Positions 1 through 7,558 of a stretch of 64,000 bases of DNA are shown piece by piece. This DNA is from Singulisphaera sp. GP187. Lineage in GTDB: Bacteria > Planctomycetota > Phycisphaerae > Phycisphaerales > SM1A02. The notes below the pieces were generated by a model, which saw only the letters and a program-made list of their open reading frames with translations, was not told the DNA's origin and did not search any database. Every line of letters begins with the position of its first letter. Position 1 is the stretch's first letter. Both the position numbers and the translations under genes were made by a program. The stretch covers positions 141,498 through 205,497 of the forward strand of contig CAMBOV010000002.1 of the NCBI GenBank assembly GCA_945869475.1. Reading direction: 5' to 3'.

Positions 1-651
1 TGTCGGGTCGAGAGCGATCCAGAGAAACGGTCGTTCGCCTCTGGGATGACGCTCACTCCACAACTCATGATCGAAGGAATGCAGGCGTTGGTGACTGGAT
101 GGGAGTTTGACGTCGTGTCGATTGGGCTTCCTGCGCCGATCGTTGCCAATCAACCCTCGCGCGATCCAACCAATCTGGCGCCTGGATGGGTTGACTTCGA
201 CTTCGCGCACGCGTTTGGCAAGCCCGTCAAACTCATCAACGATGCTGCGATGCAAGCCGTTGGCTCGTACGACGGCGGCCGAATGTTGTTCCTCGGACTC
301 GGCACAGGACTCGGCTCGTGCCTCATCGCAGATCATGTGATCTTGCCCATGGAACTCGCGCACTTACCCTTTCGCAAGGGAAAGACTTTCGAACAGTTCG
401 TCGGAGTCAAGGCTCTCAAGAAGCTCGGCAAGAAAGAGTGGACGCGCGAAGTGCACGCGGTCATCGAGATTCTCAGCGCGGCTCTGATTCCTGATTCCGT
501 TGTGCTCGGAGGTGGCAACTCAGTGCGCCTGAAAAAACTGCCAGAGAACTGCAAGCTCGGAGCGAACGCAAACGCCTTCGTTGGTGGCTTTCGTTTGTGG
601 ACTCCAGAGTGGGCAAAATCGGTTTCAGCGGTAGCCTCATTGCATGATTGA
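1..651 (+). CDS. ROK-family sugar kinase (polyphosphate/ATP glucokinase-like), 5' partial
   Basis: The frame is open to base 1, so the start lies upstream and the ATG at 46 is internal; 216 residues are visible. A glycine-rich phosphate-binding motif (GLGTGLGS, visible residues about 98-105) follows an NDAAMQA segment, and a second glycine motif (VVLGGGNS) lies near residue 165. This is the ROK kinase layout. The zinc-binding cysteine motif of many ROK proteins is not seen, which fits the glucokinase/PPGK branch. The OprB porin follows with an 8-bp overlap, suggesting that sugar uptake and phosphorylation are coupled. Glucose as substrate is an inference. Confidence 0.75.
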   Translation, partial: CRVESDPEKRSFASGMTLTPQLMIEGMQALVTGWEFDVVSIGLPAPIVANQPSRDPTNLAPGWVDFDFAHAFGKPVKLINDAAMQAVGSYDGGRMLFLGLGTGLGSCLIADHVILPMELAHLPFRKGKTFEQFVGVKALKKLGKKEWTREVHAVIEILSAALIPDSVVLGGGNSVRLKKLPENCKLGANANAFVGGFRLWTPEWAKSVSAVASLHD

Positions 652-2023
652 GACGCTCGCCGCTGCCGCGCTCGTCTCTGTGGCACTTTCACAGTCGCCA
701 AATAATCCATCGTCGACTCTGCAATTGGCACCTAGAGGAACATTCCTCGCGTCAGACTTAGCGATCACACAAGGATTTGCTGGGATGGACCTCATGACGA
801 ACACCCCTGCGTTCTTCGGTACGCAGAAGAAACAATGCGAGTACAACATTTTCAACTTGCAGCCCAACGCAGTGCCGTGGGGAGCCGTTAACCCACTCTT
901 GCCTGATCCATTTTCGTATTGCTTTTCGCCGATACGAAATCTCACAATTGCTTCGCAAGAACAGCTCGGCACACGCTGGGATATCTACAACGTGACCGTC
1001 TATCAAGGCGCGACCTCGTCGCTGCCGGGATACTCCGGAAATGATGGGGTCAATCGATTCAACCTTCGCGCCGATCTGAAACTCTGGGATTTCGGCGGCG
1101 GAGCGATGGGACGCATCACCGCACAGATGCGCCAGACCAACGTGTTTCCAACGGACACTGACGTGGGAACACAAGTCGGAACGGATATCACCCTCGACAG
1201 TGATTTCACGAGCCACTTTGGAACACGACTTGTGCGCCTTCGATATGAGCAGGGTTTTCTCGACAATCATGCGATGTTTGCCGTCGGCAAGTTCAATCCA
1301 AATGATTACGTGTTGAACAATCCATACGCGGGTGATGAGACGACACAGTTTCTCGCCTCGATCTTTGATGGAAGCGACGCGGCGCAATCTGGATTTCAGG
1401 GCTACCTCTTGGGAACGGCACTGCTCGTCGTTCCATTCGAAGGCGTCTACGCAAACTTTGTTGCGTCTGCGCCCTCGACACAGGCAACCAACGGCTTTGG
1501 CGCAGACTTGTTGGGAACAGGACTCTGGTGGTTTGCGAGTGAAGTTGGAATCGTGACGAATCTCTTGGGTGACAAAGATGCACCTGGCCGATACTCGTTG
1601 GGATTCAACACCACCAACGCCTCGTACGAATCAACCGACATCGCGACGGCTGACTCGGGCAATGGATTCTGGTTGATGGCGACGGAGTACTTCACGGCCG
1701 ACATCGGCGCGTGGGCACAGTTCACCTACTGCGATCCTGATGTTGCTCTCTACAAGAGTGAATTCACGGCTGGGCTGTCGATCGAAAACTGTTTCGGGAG
1801 AAAACGTGATGGGTTCGGCGCGGCGTTTGGCTACACGACGAGCCCACAAGGAGACCTCGGCGTGCAGACCGTGAGCGAGATCTACTACCGAATTCAACTC
1901 ACTGATTCGGTGCAACTCACGCCTGATATTCAAGTCATCACGAATCCGACCAGCCCGAGCGCGGATACGAATTCTGGCGGCGCAATCGTTGTCTTTGGAC
2001 TTCGCGTGATGGTGCGCTTTTAA
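644..2023 (+). CDS. OprB-family carbohydrate-selective porin
   Basis: A 459-residue outer-membrane protein with a short N-terminal signal sequence (about residues 1-17) and the alternating aromatic/polar pattern of a beta-barrel. It ends in phenylalanine (VMVRF), as outer-membrane barrels commonly do. The segments DLKLWDFGGGAMG and FAVGKFNPNDY match my knowledge of OprB porins, which let sugars diffuse across the outer membrane. The ATG at 644 overlaps the kinase stop by 8 bp, so the two are probably translationally coupled. Its 3' end overlaps that of lgt by 4 bp. Confidence 0.8.
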   Translation: MIETLAAAALVSVALSQSPNNPSSTLQLAPRGTFLASDLAITQGFAGMDLMTNTPAFFGTQKKQCEYNIFNLQPNAVPWGAVNPLLPDPFSYCFSPIRNLTIASQEQLGTRWDIYNVTVYQGATSSLPGYSGNDGVNRFNLRADLKLWDFGGGAMGRITAQMRQTNVFPTDTDVGTQVGTDITLDSDFTSHFGTRLVRLRYEQGFLDNHAMFAVGKFNPNDYVLNNPYAGDETTQFLASIFDGSDAAQSGFQGYLLGTALLVVPFEGVYANFVASAPSTQATNGFGADLLGTGLWWFASEVGIVTNLLGDKDAPGRYSLGFNTTNASYESTDIATADSGNGFWLMATEYFTADIGAWAQFTYCDPDVALYKSEFTAGLSIENCFGRKRDGFGAAFGYTTSPQGDLGVQTVSEIYYRIQLTDSVQLTPDIQVITNPTSPSADTNSGGAIVVFGLRVMVRF

Positions 2024-3012
2024 GGGTGCGGCGCGGCCACCAACCCACCAAGTTTGTCTCCCGCGCGTCGCGCTGACCACGCGCAGAGAAGAACGCCCAG
2101 TGCGATCATCACGAGTGAAAGCAACATCGGAAGGGTGAGCGGTCCGATTGAGAAGACTCCGATGTCTGCGAGGCGAAACTGTTCGCTGATCATCCGCGCC
2201 GATCCGTAGGCGATGAGAAAGACTCCCGAGATCACGCCGGGTTTTCGTGGGCGGATCCAGACGAGTGCCATCGCGGTGAAGAGGATCGGTCCATCGGTCA
2301 ATGCTTGGATGAAATTGTTCGGGTAGTAGGCGGTGAGCAATGGTTCGAGTTTGAGCATCACATCGTGTCGATGCAACATCGCGGCGCGGTAGACCGCGTC
2401 TTGGATGGGTTCGCCCTGCGCGACGAGTGTGTGAAGCGGCGTGAGGCGCGCGAGTGAAAAGCCTGGCTCGAAAACTTCGGCTGGATACTTGACCGCCCAC
2501 CATGGTGGATGTGCTTGCATCGACTCTGGCAACATTTTTCCCCAGAGCTCTGCGTTCACCCAGTTGGCGAGTCGACCGAGACAGAGACCGAAGGGTGCGC
2601 CAAACGCAGTGCAGTCTGCGACGTGCAAGAATGGAACGCGCGCATGTTTCGCGAAGAGAAGCGCTGCGAGAGCGCATCCAATGATTCCGCCGTGGCTCGA
2701 CATGCCGCCCTTGTGAATGTCGAGCAGGCCCCACCAGGGAAAGTCAGCGTGAAACGAGATGAGGTCAGATGGTTCATAGAAGATGACGTGTCCGACGCGG
2801 CCGCCGATGACGACTCCCGCGATGAGATAGGTCATCAAGTCTCCGACCTGCACAGCTGTGAGTGCGATGCGGTGGCGCTTGGCGAGTTCGCGCAGCACGA
2901 GGTAGCCCAGCAGAAATCCGAGCGTGTATGCGAGTCCGTACCAGCGGATGCCAACCCCCGGCGAAAACTCAAATGCGAACGGACTCAAGCTGTGGACAAG
3001 GACTGCAAGCAC
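2020..3012 (-). CDS. lgt: Prolipoprotein diacylglyceryl transferase
   Basis: An inner-membrane enzyme that transfers diacylglycerol from phosphatidylglycerol to the lipobox cysteine of prolipoproteins. The conserved GGRVGHVIFY motif (about residues 71-80) and an HGG motif (SSHGGIIG, about 105) are present within at least six hydrophobic segments. I chose the GTG at 3012 (330 residues), which has a GGGGA stretch about 9 nt upstream. The longer TTG start at 3054 would overlap trpD, which starts divergently at 3036. Its substrates include the several lipoproteins encoded in this window. The protein is longer than typical Lgt because of an insert after the conserved core, around residues 155-230. 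Confidence 0.92.
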   Translation of the reverse strand: MLAVLVHSLSPFAFEFSPGVGIRWYGLAYTLGFLLGYLVLRELAKRHRIALTAVQVGDLMTYLIAGVVIGGRVGHVIFYEPSDLISFHADFPWWGLLDIHKGGMSSHGGIIGCALAALLFAKHARVPFLHVADCTAFGAPFGLCLGRLANWVNAELWGKMLPESMQAHPPWWAVKYPAEVFEPGFSLARLTPLHTLVAQGEPIQDAVYRAAMLHRHDVMLKLEPLLTAYYPNNFIQALTDGPILFTAMALVWIRPRKPGVISGVFLIAYGSARMISEQFRLADIGVFSIGPLTLPMLLSLVMIALGVLLCAWSARRAGDKLGGLVAAPHP

Positions 3013-3035
3013 CTGCGTAGCATCCCCGACTTCGC

Positions 3036-4124
3036 ATGGAAGCGCCACTGCCAAACCTCACTCCGAGCGAATTTGCTCGACCCGAGCGTGCCGGCGACCT
3101 CACCGGGTTCTTGAAGTTGTTGATTCGCGGACAGACGCTCTCGCGCGAGCAATCGCGCGCTGCCTTCGGCGAGATCATGAGTGGATCGTCCCACCACGCT
3201 GAGATGGGCGCGTTTCTTGCACTCCTCGCGCGTCGATTGCCAACAGTCGATGAGTTGGCTGGCGCTGCGATGGTGATGCGCGAGCACGCGACTGTCGTCG
3301 CGACGTCGATCGACCCTGGGCAGATTCTCGACACTGCTGGCACGGGCGGCGCACCAAAGTCGTTCAATGTCAGCACGCTCGCGGCGATCGTGGCGGCGTC
3401 GGCTGGTGTCTACGTCGCGAAGCATGGAAACCGCTCGCGCACAGGTCGAGGATCGGCGGAGGTGCTGCAGGCGCTTGGAGTCTGCATCGACGCTGACGTC
3501 GAGGTGCAACGCCGCTGCCTTGAGCAGGGTCACATCGCTTTCTGCTTCGCACCGCGCCACCATCCGGCCGCGCGTCACGCGATGCCTGTTCGCCAGGCGC
3601 TCGGATTTCCAACGATCTTCAACGTGCTTGGACCTCTCACAAATCCTGCGCGCGCGCGTCGGCAGGCGATTGGGGTCTACGACCGCGCGTTCGTGCCGTT
3701 AGTCGCACAGGTGTTGTGTGAACTCGGCGCGGTGCGTGCAGTCGTCTACCACGGCCTCGATTCACTCGACGAAGTCACCACGGGGGCGACAACACTCGTC
3801 GCCGAAGTCTCGCAGAACGCACAGGGCGGATCGGTGCGTGTGTACGAGACGACGCCAGAAGCGATGGGGGTCACGCGGGTGAATCCACTCTCAGTCGCGC
3901 CTGAAACGGTCGCCGAAGCCGCTGCGCTTTTCATCGCAGTGCTCGAGGGTCGCGCGCCACTTGCGGCGACCGACTTCACACTCGTCAATGCTGCTGCTGC
4001 GCTTGTCGCGGCGGGTCGCGCTGAAGATTTGCGAGGTGGCGTTGCGCTCGCGCGAGCAACGATTGCGTCGGGGGGTTGCAAAGCAACTCTCGAAAGACTT
4101 GTCACACTCTCACATCAACCCTGA
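3036..4124 (+). CDS. trpD: Anthranilate phosphoribosyltransferase
   Basis: Second step of tryptophan synthesis: joins anthranilate to phosphoribosyl pyrophosphate. The glycine-rich PRPP-binding loop GTGGAPKSFNVST begins at residue 102, and KHGNR, which contacts the substrate, follows near 129. The length (362) is normal. No other trp genes are visible. The next gene, mscS, follows after 11 bp and is probably co-transcribed. A TAGCAT box lies 12 nt before the ATG, slightly farther than in the leaderless genes of this window, and I see no convincing ribosome binding site. Confidence 0.92.
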   Translation: MEAPLPNLTPSEFARPERAGDLTGFLKLLIRGQTLSREQSRAAFGEIMSGSSHHAEMGAFLALLARRLPTVDELAGAAMVMREHATVVATSIDPGQILDTAGTGGAPKSFNVSTLAAIVAASAGVYVAKHGNRSRTGRGSAEVLQALGVCIDADVEVQRRCLEQGHIAFCFAPRHHPAARHAMPVRQALGFPTIFNVLGPLTNPARARRQAIGVYDRAFVPLVAQVLCELGAVRAVVYHGLDSLDEVTTGATTLVAEVSQNAQGGSVRVYETTPEAMGVTRVNPLSVAPETVAEAAALFIAVLEGRAPLAATDFTLVNAAAALVAAGRAEDLRGGVALARATIASGGCKATLERLVTLSHQP

Positions 4125-4135
4125 GCACTCCACAG

Positions 4136-4954
4136 ATGGATATCGCACCAACTTTCGCAACAGCAACGCAGGTCGAATTCTGGAAGCCCTATCTGCACGC
4201 GACGATCGTCACGGTGGTCATCATTGTTGTCGCGGTAGTCGTGGCGAAGTGGGCGAAGCGTCTGATCTTGTCTGCATGTGCGCGTGGTGGACTTGATCCC
4301 ACACTCAGTCACTTCTTTTCGAAACTTGTGGGATGGGTCGTACTCCTGATCGCGGCGATCCTTGTGCTTGATCGATTTGGAGTCGACACTGCGAGTTTCG
4401 CAGTCGTTCTTGGAACGGTCGGCATCGCCATTGGTCTCGCGTTTCAGAGCACACTCTCGAACTTCGCGTCGGGTGTGATGTTGATGGTCTTTCGTCCCTA
4501 CAAAATTGGTGATGGCATCGTCGTCGCTGGACAGACTGGCGTGGTCCATGAGATCGACCTCTTCTCAACGACCCTCGACACGGTCGATCGCAGGCGCATC
4601 TTCATTCCAAACAGTGCAATCTTTGGATCGGTCATCACCAACACGAGTACACACGAGACGAGACGCGCCGACGTCAATGTGCGTGTTGACTTTCGTGCTG
4701 ACATTGATGCAACGCAGAAGGTGTTGCTTGCAGCGGCGCTCGCGACTCCGGGCCGCACCGACGATGCTCCCGAAGTTGGATTGCTCGAGATTGGATCGAA
4801 CGGTGTTGATTGGCAGGTGCGCGTCTGGTGCAAGAGTGACGCTCATCCCATTGTTCGCGGAGCACTCGTGCGCAGTGTGAAGTGCGCGCTCGACGAGGCA
4901 GGCATTGTGATCGCGACACAGGTGGTCGAGGTTCGATCCCCTCCCACCAAGTGA
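4136..4954 (+). CDS. Small-conductance mechanosensitive channel (MscS family)
   Basis: A 272-residue membrane protein. Three hydrophobic segments cover about residues 15-115; the third is the glycine/alanine-rich pore helix (VVLGTVGIAIGLAFQ) followed by QSTLSNFASGVML. The beta domain follows with RPYKIGD and VHEIDLFSTTL, typical of MscS. Such channels release solutes during hypo-osmotic shock. I chose the ATG at 4136, after the trpD stop; an in-frame ATG at 4076 would overlap trpD by 49 bp and adds only polar residues. A possible terminator hairpin lies downstream at 5041-5063. Confidence 0.9.
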   Translation: MDIAPTFATATQVEFWKPYLHATIVTVVIIVVAVVVAKWAKRLILSACARGGLDPTLSHFFSKLVGWVVLLIAAILVLDRFGVDTASFAVVLGTVGIAIGLAFQSTLSNFASGVMLMVFRPYKIGDGIVVAGQTGVVHEIDLFSTTLDTVDRRRIFIPNSAIFGSVITNTSTHETRRADVNVRVDFRADIDATQKVLLAAALATPGRTDDAPEVGLLEIGSNGVDWQVRVWCKSDAHPIVRGALVRSVKCALDEAGIVIATQVVEVRSPPTK

Positions 4955-5242
4955 TCGCGATTTGTCCATCCGCCCACATGGGTCACACTTCCGTCTCGTC
5001 ATGACGCCGCTGGCACCCGTCGACACAAAGCACACAGCGAGTCGCACAGAGAGCGTCTCTGCGACACGGCGTGGGTTTCTTTTTAGGGCATGTGGGAGAG
5101 GCTCCCAGATGCCACGACCTGTCACCCATGTGCCCGAACCGTGTTGTTCTGGGGCGGGCCACGATGACGGCCGCAATGGCACGGCGTTGGCGGCCAGTCC
5201 GCAGCAACAAAGGGTTAGGGAACATGATTGCGCCAATCGACC
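4955..5242. other. Gene-free stretch with three hairpins
   Basis: I see no credible gene in these 288 bp between mscS and a convergent gene. Three inverted repeats are present. The first, 5041-5063, is a 10-bp stem with a 2-nt bulge and GCG loop, followed after about 10 nt by a T-rich tract, so it may terminate mscS. The second, 5087-5113, pairs GGCAT with ATGCC and GGGA with TCCC. The third, 5166-5199, pairs GAC-GGCCGC with GCGGCC-A-GTC. The cluster could be a structured RNA or simply two facing terminators. Confidence 0.4.
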
Positions 5243-5761
5243 CTAGCCAATTTGTGCAGACCTTTTTGCCTCGAGCAGTTTCTTAGTTCGACGGACGACT
5301 TGCTTGGTTCCCCAGAAAATTGACGCGCCGACGACAACGGCACCACCTGCGCTGACAAGCAAACCGGCAGCCATACCTCCACCAACGAGTGCACCAAGCG
5401 CAGCAAGTCCAGAGGTGATGCCCGTTGCGCTCAGTCCCGCGATGGTTCCCGATGTGGAAACCATGGTCAGCACGGCAGTGCCACCAGCAGCAACACCAGT
5501 AGTAGCCGCAATGCTGTTTTCTACCGATCGTGCCGATCGAAATTCTTGAATTATCGAATTGGCCTCTTCACGCGCAATTCGACCATCATGGACAAGTTGG
5601 TCTAGGACCTCGCTGGCGGCTTCAACTTCCATATGCGTCGCCAATTTTTGAGCCACCTCCTTTGGCGGTAGTTTTCCCTTCAAATACGCGGATAAGGCCG
5701 ATTCGGTAAATCTCTTTAGCTCAAGAATATATTTTGAGCTAAGTGGTGCTTTGGTACGCAT
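5243..5761 (-). CDS. Small glycine/alanine-rich membrane protein, unknown function
   Basis: A 172-residue protein I do not recognise. The N-terminal half is charged and helical; residues about 85-155 are two long hydrophobic Gly/Ala/Ser-rich segments suggesting a membrane hairpin, and the C-terminus is basic (RRTKKLLEAKR). The ATG at 5761 has a strong ribosome site (GGAGG, 5 nt upstream); the same frame stays open far upstream, but that part looks non-coding. The gene begins 21 nt after an attC-like imperfect inverted repeat (5782-5875) in the orientation of an integron cassette gene. Its sequence looks more AT-rich than its neighbours, hinting at transfer. Confidence 0.65.
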   Translation of the reverse strand: MRTKAPLSSKYILELKRFTESALSAYLKGKLPPKEVAQKLATHMEVEAASEVLDQLVHDGRIAREEANSIIQEFRSARSVENSIAATTGVAAGGTAVLTMVSTSGTIAGLSATGITSGLAALGALVGGGMAAGLLVSAGGAVVVGASIFWGTKQVVRRTKKLLEAKRSAQIG

Positions 5762-5781
5762 CGATACCTCCAGTAATGTTG

Positions 5782-5875
5782 CCGAACGCAAAAGATCCCC
5801 TGCGCGGCGGTAGGTGAAACGTTGAATTGAAAATTCGAGGATAAGCCGCCGCGTCAGGTGGAGCAACTTGTTCGG
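5782..5875 (-). repeat. attC-like imperfect inverted repeat
   Basis: CCGAAC (5782-5787) pairs with GTTCGG (5870-5875). Inside, after a mismatched spacer, CCTG-CGCGGCGG (up to 5810) pairs with CCGCCGCG-T-CAGG (from 5846). A 35-nt central part holds a smaller GAATT/AATTC hairpin. The order outer box, mismatched spacer, inner stem, variable loop is that of integron attC sites. The outer boxes do not fit the strict RYYYAAC/GTTRRRY consensus, so recombination competence is unproven. Confidence 0.4.
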
Positions 5876-5931
5876 TCGGATGAGCCGATGAGCCGCTCCT
5901 GCTGCCCCACGAGGTGACTCACGCCACTGCG

Positions 5932-6078
5932 TCAGGCTGGAAGGGCCTTGAGAACGGAGAACTTCTCCGTCTTGAGCATGTGGCGCCACTCGTACCGGAA
6001 CTCCTGCGCGCATTGCAGTCGGCTGCGCCCGGTCGGCTCTACCGCGTCGGCGTCTAACTGAGCGTTCGTACCGACACG
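5932..6078 (-). pseudogene. Remnant reading frame, C-terminal fragment
   Basis: A 48-codon open frame bounded upstream by a TGA (6079-6081) and ending in TGA at 5932-5934. Its end reads like genuine protein (CAQEFRYEWRHMLKTEKFS) but there is no plausible start codon. It contains a GTTAGAC that matches the attC R' consensus and a 17-bp palindrome (ACGGAGAA-C-TTCTCCGT). I do not recognise the family; it may be a decayed cassette gene. Confidence 0.3.
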
Positions 6079-6225
6079 TCAGTGGACGTTTTTCAGCAGC
6101 TTGCTGAGAAGTGTTGGGTTGCGTGAAAAAAGTACATCTCTTGGACTTACCATGTCCGTCGCCACAAGTGGGTCGCAAAGAACTTGGTCTCGGGTTTCGG
6201 TTTGTGGATTCAGTGTGGGGGTTCA

Positions 6226-6594
6226 ATGAATGATTCGAAACAATTGACTCGATCCATCGGCGGAACCGTGCAAGAATGTCGCGTTGGTGATTGCATGGGA
6301 CAGTCGACTCCAATCGCTGGCAGAAGTCTGGGATCGCTCCTCGAAGAGCACTATGTCGCACTACGCCGACTTGCTACGCGGGCGCTACGCAACAAGTCGC
6401 GGCCCGAGCGCATGAGTCCGACGAGTCTGGTCGCGGAGTCCATGCTTCGACTGCTGCAACAGCGCGTGAAGCCGACAAGCGAAAGCCACCTTCGCTTCAG
6501 GGTGCACGAGCGGAGTCGCCGCTTGACAGTCGATTTGCGGGACGTTCGCCTGCGACACTTGAAATGCGAATTCCTATGGCTATACCCTAAGCCC
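6226..6594 (+). pseudogene. ECF sigma factor remnant (region 2 only)
   Basis: Translation from the ATG at 6226 contains LLEEHYVALRRLATRAL and MSPTSLVAESMLRLL, which resemble region 2 of the large ECF family common in planctomycetes and acidobacteria (TIGR02999-like). After about residue 85 the similarity fades and no region 4 (promoter -35 recognition helix) follows. The same frame runs without a stop into the next gene (to 6828), so a hybrid protein is formally possible. I read this as a truncated remnant beside a newer gene. The stretch 6079-6225 holds nothing else I can identify. Confidence 0.35.
6559..6588 (+). promoter_or_regulatory. Predicted promoter, leaderless gene at 6595
   Basis: TTGAAA (6559-6564), an 18-bp spacer and TACCCT (6583-6588). 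The box ends 6 nt before the ATG, so transcription should begin at or next to the start codon. It implies that the gene starts at 6595 although the frame is open upstream. Confidence 0.5.
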
Positions 6595-6828
6595 ATGCGA
6601 CACTCGGAATTTCAACACGAACTTTCTGATCGTTGTGATCCCGCGCTCATTTCAATTTTTCGCCGTCAAACGCCCGCCCAGAAACTTGCGATGCTTGACG
6701 CCATGTGGCGATCCGCACGAACACTTGTTGCCGCTGGAGTTCGCGCCCAACATCCAGATTGGAGTGGGGCGAGTTTGGCGCAAGAAGTTGCCGCACGGAT
6801 GTCGCATGGCGCGGTTCGACGCTCATGA
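6595..6828 (+). CDS. Small helical partner protein of nucleotidyltransferase
   Basis: A 77-residue, soluble, helical protein. The core pattern (QKLAMLDAMWRSARTLVAAG then VRAQHPDWS and an A-x-x-VAARM segment) matches a small family I associate with the gene just upstream of predicted nucleotidyltransferases in planctomycetes, cyanobacteria and acidobacteria. The C-terminus looks shortened relative to my recollection of that family. Its stop overlaps the ATG of the nucleotidyltransferase (ATGA, 4 bp), so the pair is translationally coupled. A role as antitoxin or regulator is inference from the gene order only. Confidence 0.6.
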   Translation: MRHSEFQHELSDRCDPALISIFRRQTPAQKLAMLDAMWRSARTLVAAGVRAQHPDWSGASLAQEVAARMSHGAVRRS

Positions 6829-7388
6829 CCGAGCCCACAGAACTTCTTCGCAAGGTTGGCGCCGAACTTGATCGTATTGGGTGCGAACGATTTACAACCG
6901 GGTCGGTGGCTTCGATGATCTATGGTGAGCCGAGATTCACGAACGACATTGACATTGTTGTCCGTCTTGATGAGCACCAGGCGCGTTGTGTTGCCGCGGC
7001 GTTTACCAGCGATCAGTGGTATGTCAGTGAGGCGGCCGCACTGGACGCGGTGAGGCGCGGCGGCATGTTCAACATTATTCACGTGCCATCTGGTTTGAAA
7101 GTGGACCTGATTGTTGCTTCGAACAGCGAGTTCAATGCAGCGCGATTTAGCAGGGTTCGAAAAATTAGAATTGCCGATGATTGTGTTGAGCCGTTTTCAT
7201 CACCAGAAGATGTGATTCTGAAAAAACTGGAGTTTTTCAGAGATGGAAAATCAACAAAGCACTTACGCGATATTGCCAGCATTCTTGCCACTCAAGGAAG
7301 CGAAACATTGGATTGGACATACATGCGATCCTGGGCGGACCGCCTTGGCGTGAGAGATGAATTGAACCAGATACAAAAATCCGAGTGA
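6825..7388 (+). CDS. Nucleotidyltransferase (AbiEii/DUF6036-like)
   Basis: A 187-residue protein with the signature of the minimal nucleotidyltransferase fold: TTGSVASMIYGEPRFTNDID near residues 25-45, with the paired aspartates of DID as likely metal ligands, then a third acidic residue in LKVDLIV near 95. A C-terminal helical part contains HLRDIASILA. The family includes AbiEii-type toxins and DUF6036 proteins; the substrate is unknown. The longer frame from 6705 is rejected because the ATG at 6825 overlaps the stop of the partner gene. The pair sits beside gene remnants and an attC-like repeat, as expected for a mobile accessory module. Confidence 0.75.
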   Translation: MTEPTELLRKVGAELDRIGCERFTTGSVASMIYGEPRFTNDIDIVVRLDEHQARCVAAAFTSDQWYVSEAAALDAVRRGGMFNIIHVPSGLKVDLIVASNSEFNAARFSRVRKIRIADDCVEPFSSPEDVILKKLEFFRDGKSTKHLRDIASILATQGSETLDWTYMRSWADRLGVRDELNQIQKSE

Positions 7389-7558
7389 GGTTTCGTGGCG
7401 AGTGCTGCGGCTGCTGTTCGCGGCGGAACCGCCGGAAACCGCAGCGGAGTGCTCCGATTGATAGGAATTCGCTTGTCGCGTGTCGCAGGCGAATGTCGCG
7501 CGCAAGAAAAAGGGGAGTGTTTTTCAGTGGCGCCTCGGCGCACTTCTAGTGTGCTGCG
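7389..7558 (+). promoter_or_regulatory. comEC upstream region with hairpin and TAGTGT box
   Basis: TAGTGT at 7547-7552 ends 6 nt before the comEC ATG, a predicted leaderless promoter. Farther upstream a hairpin at 7467-7494 pairs ATTCGCTTG with CAGGCGAAT (one G-U pair in RNA) around a 10-nt loop. No SD is evident. Confidence 0.4.

Noticed and set aside
4930..4951. tRNA 3'-end-like sequence (GGTTCGATCCCCTCCCACCA) at the end of mscS
   Set aside because: It resembles a T-arm plus CCA, but the T stem does not pair and no matching acceptor strand (GTGGGAG) lies about 70 nt upstream. It is in-frame coding sequence of the channel. It could at most mimic an integration target.
5762..6361. N-terminal extension of the small membrane protein to 6361 on the minus strand
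   Set aside because: The extension includes the attC-like repeat and low-complexity Arg-rich sequence; a strong ribosome site at 5761 marks the real start.
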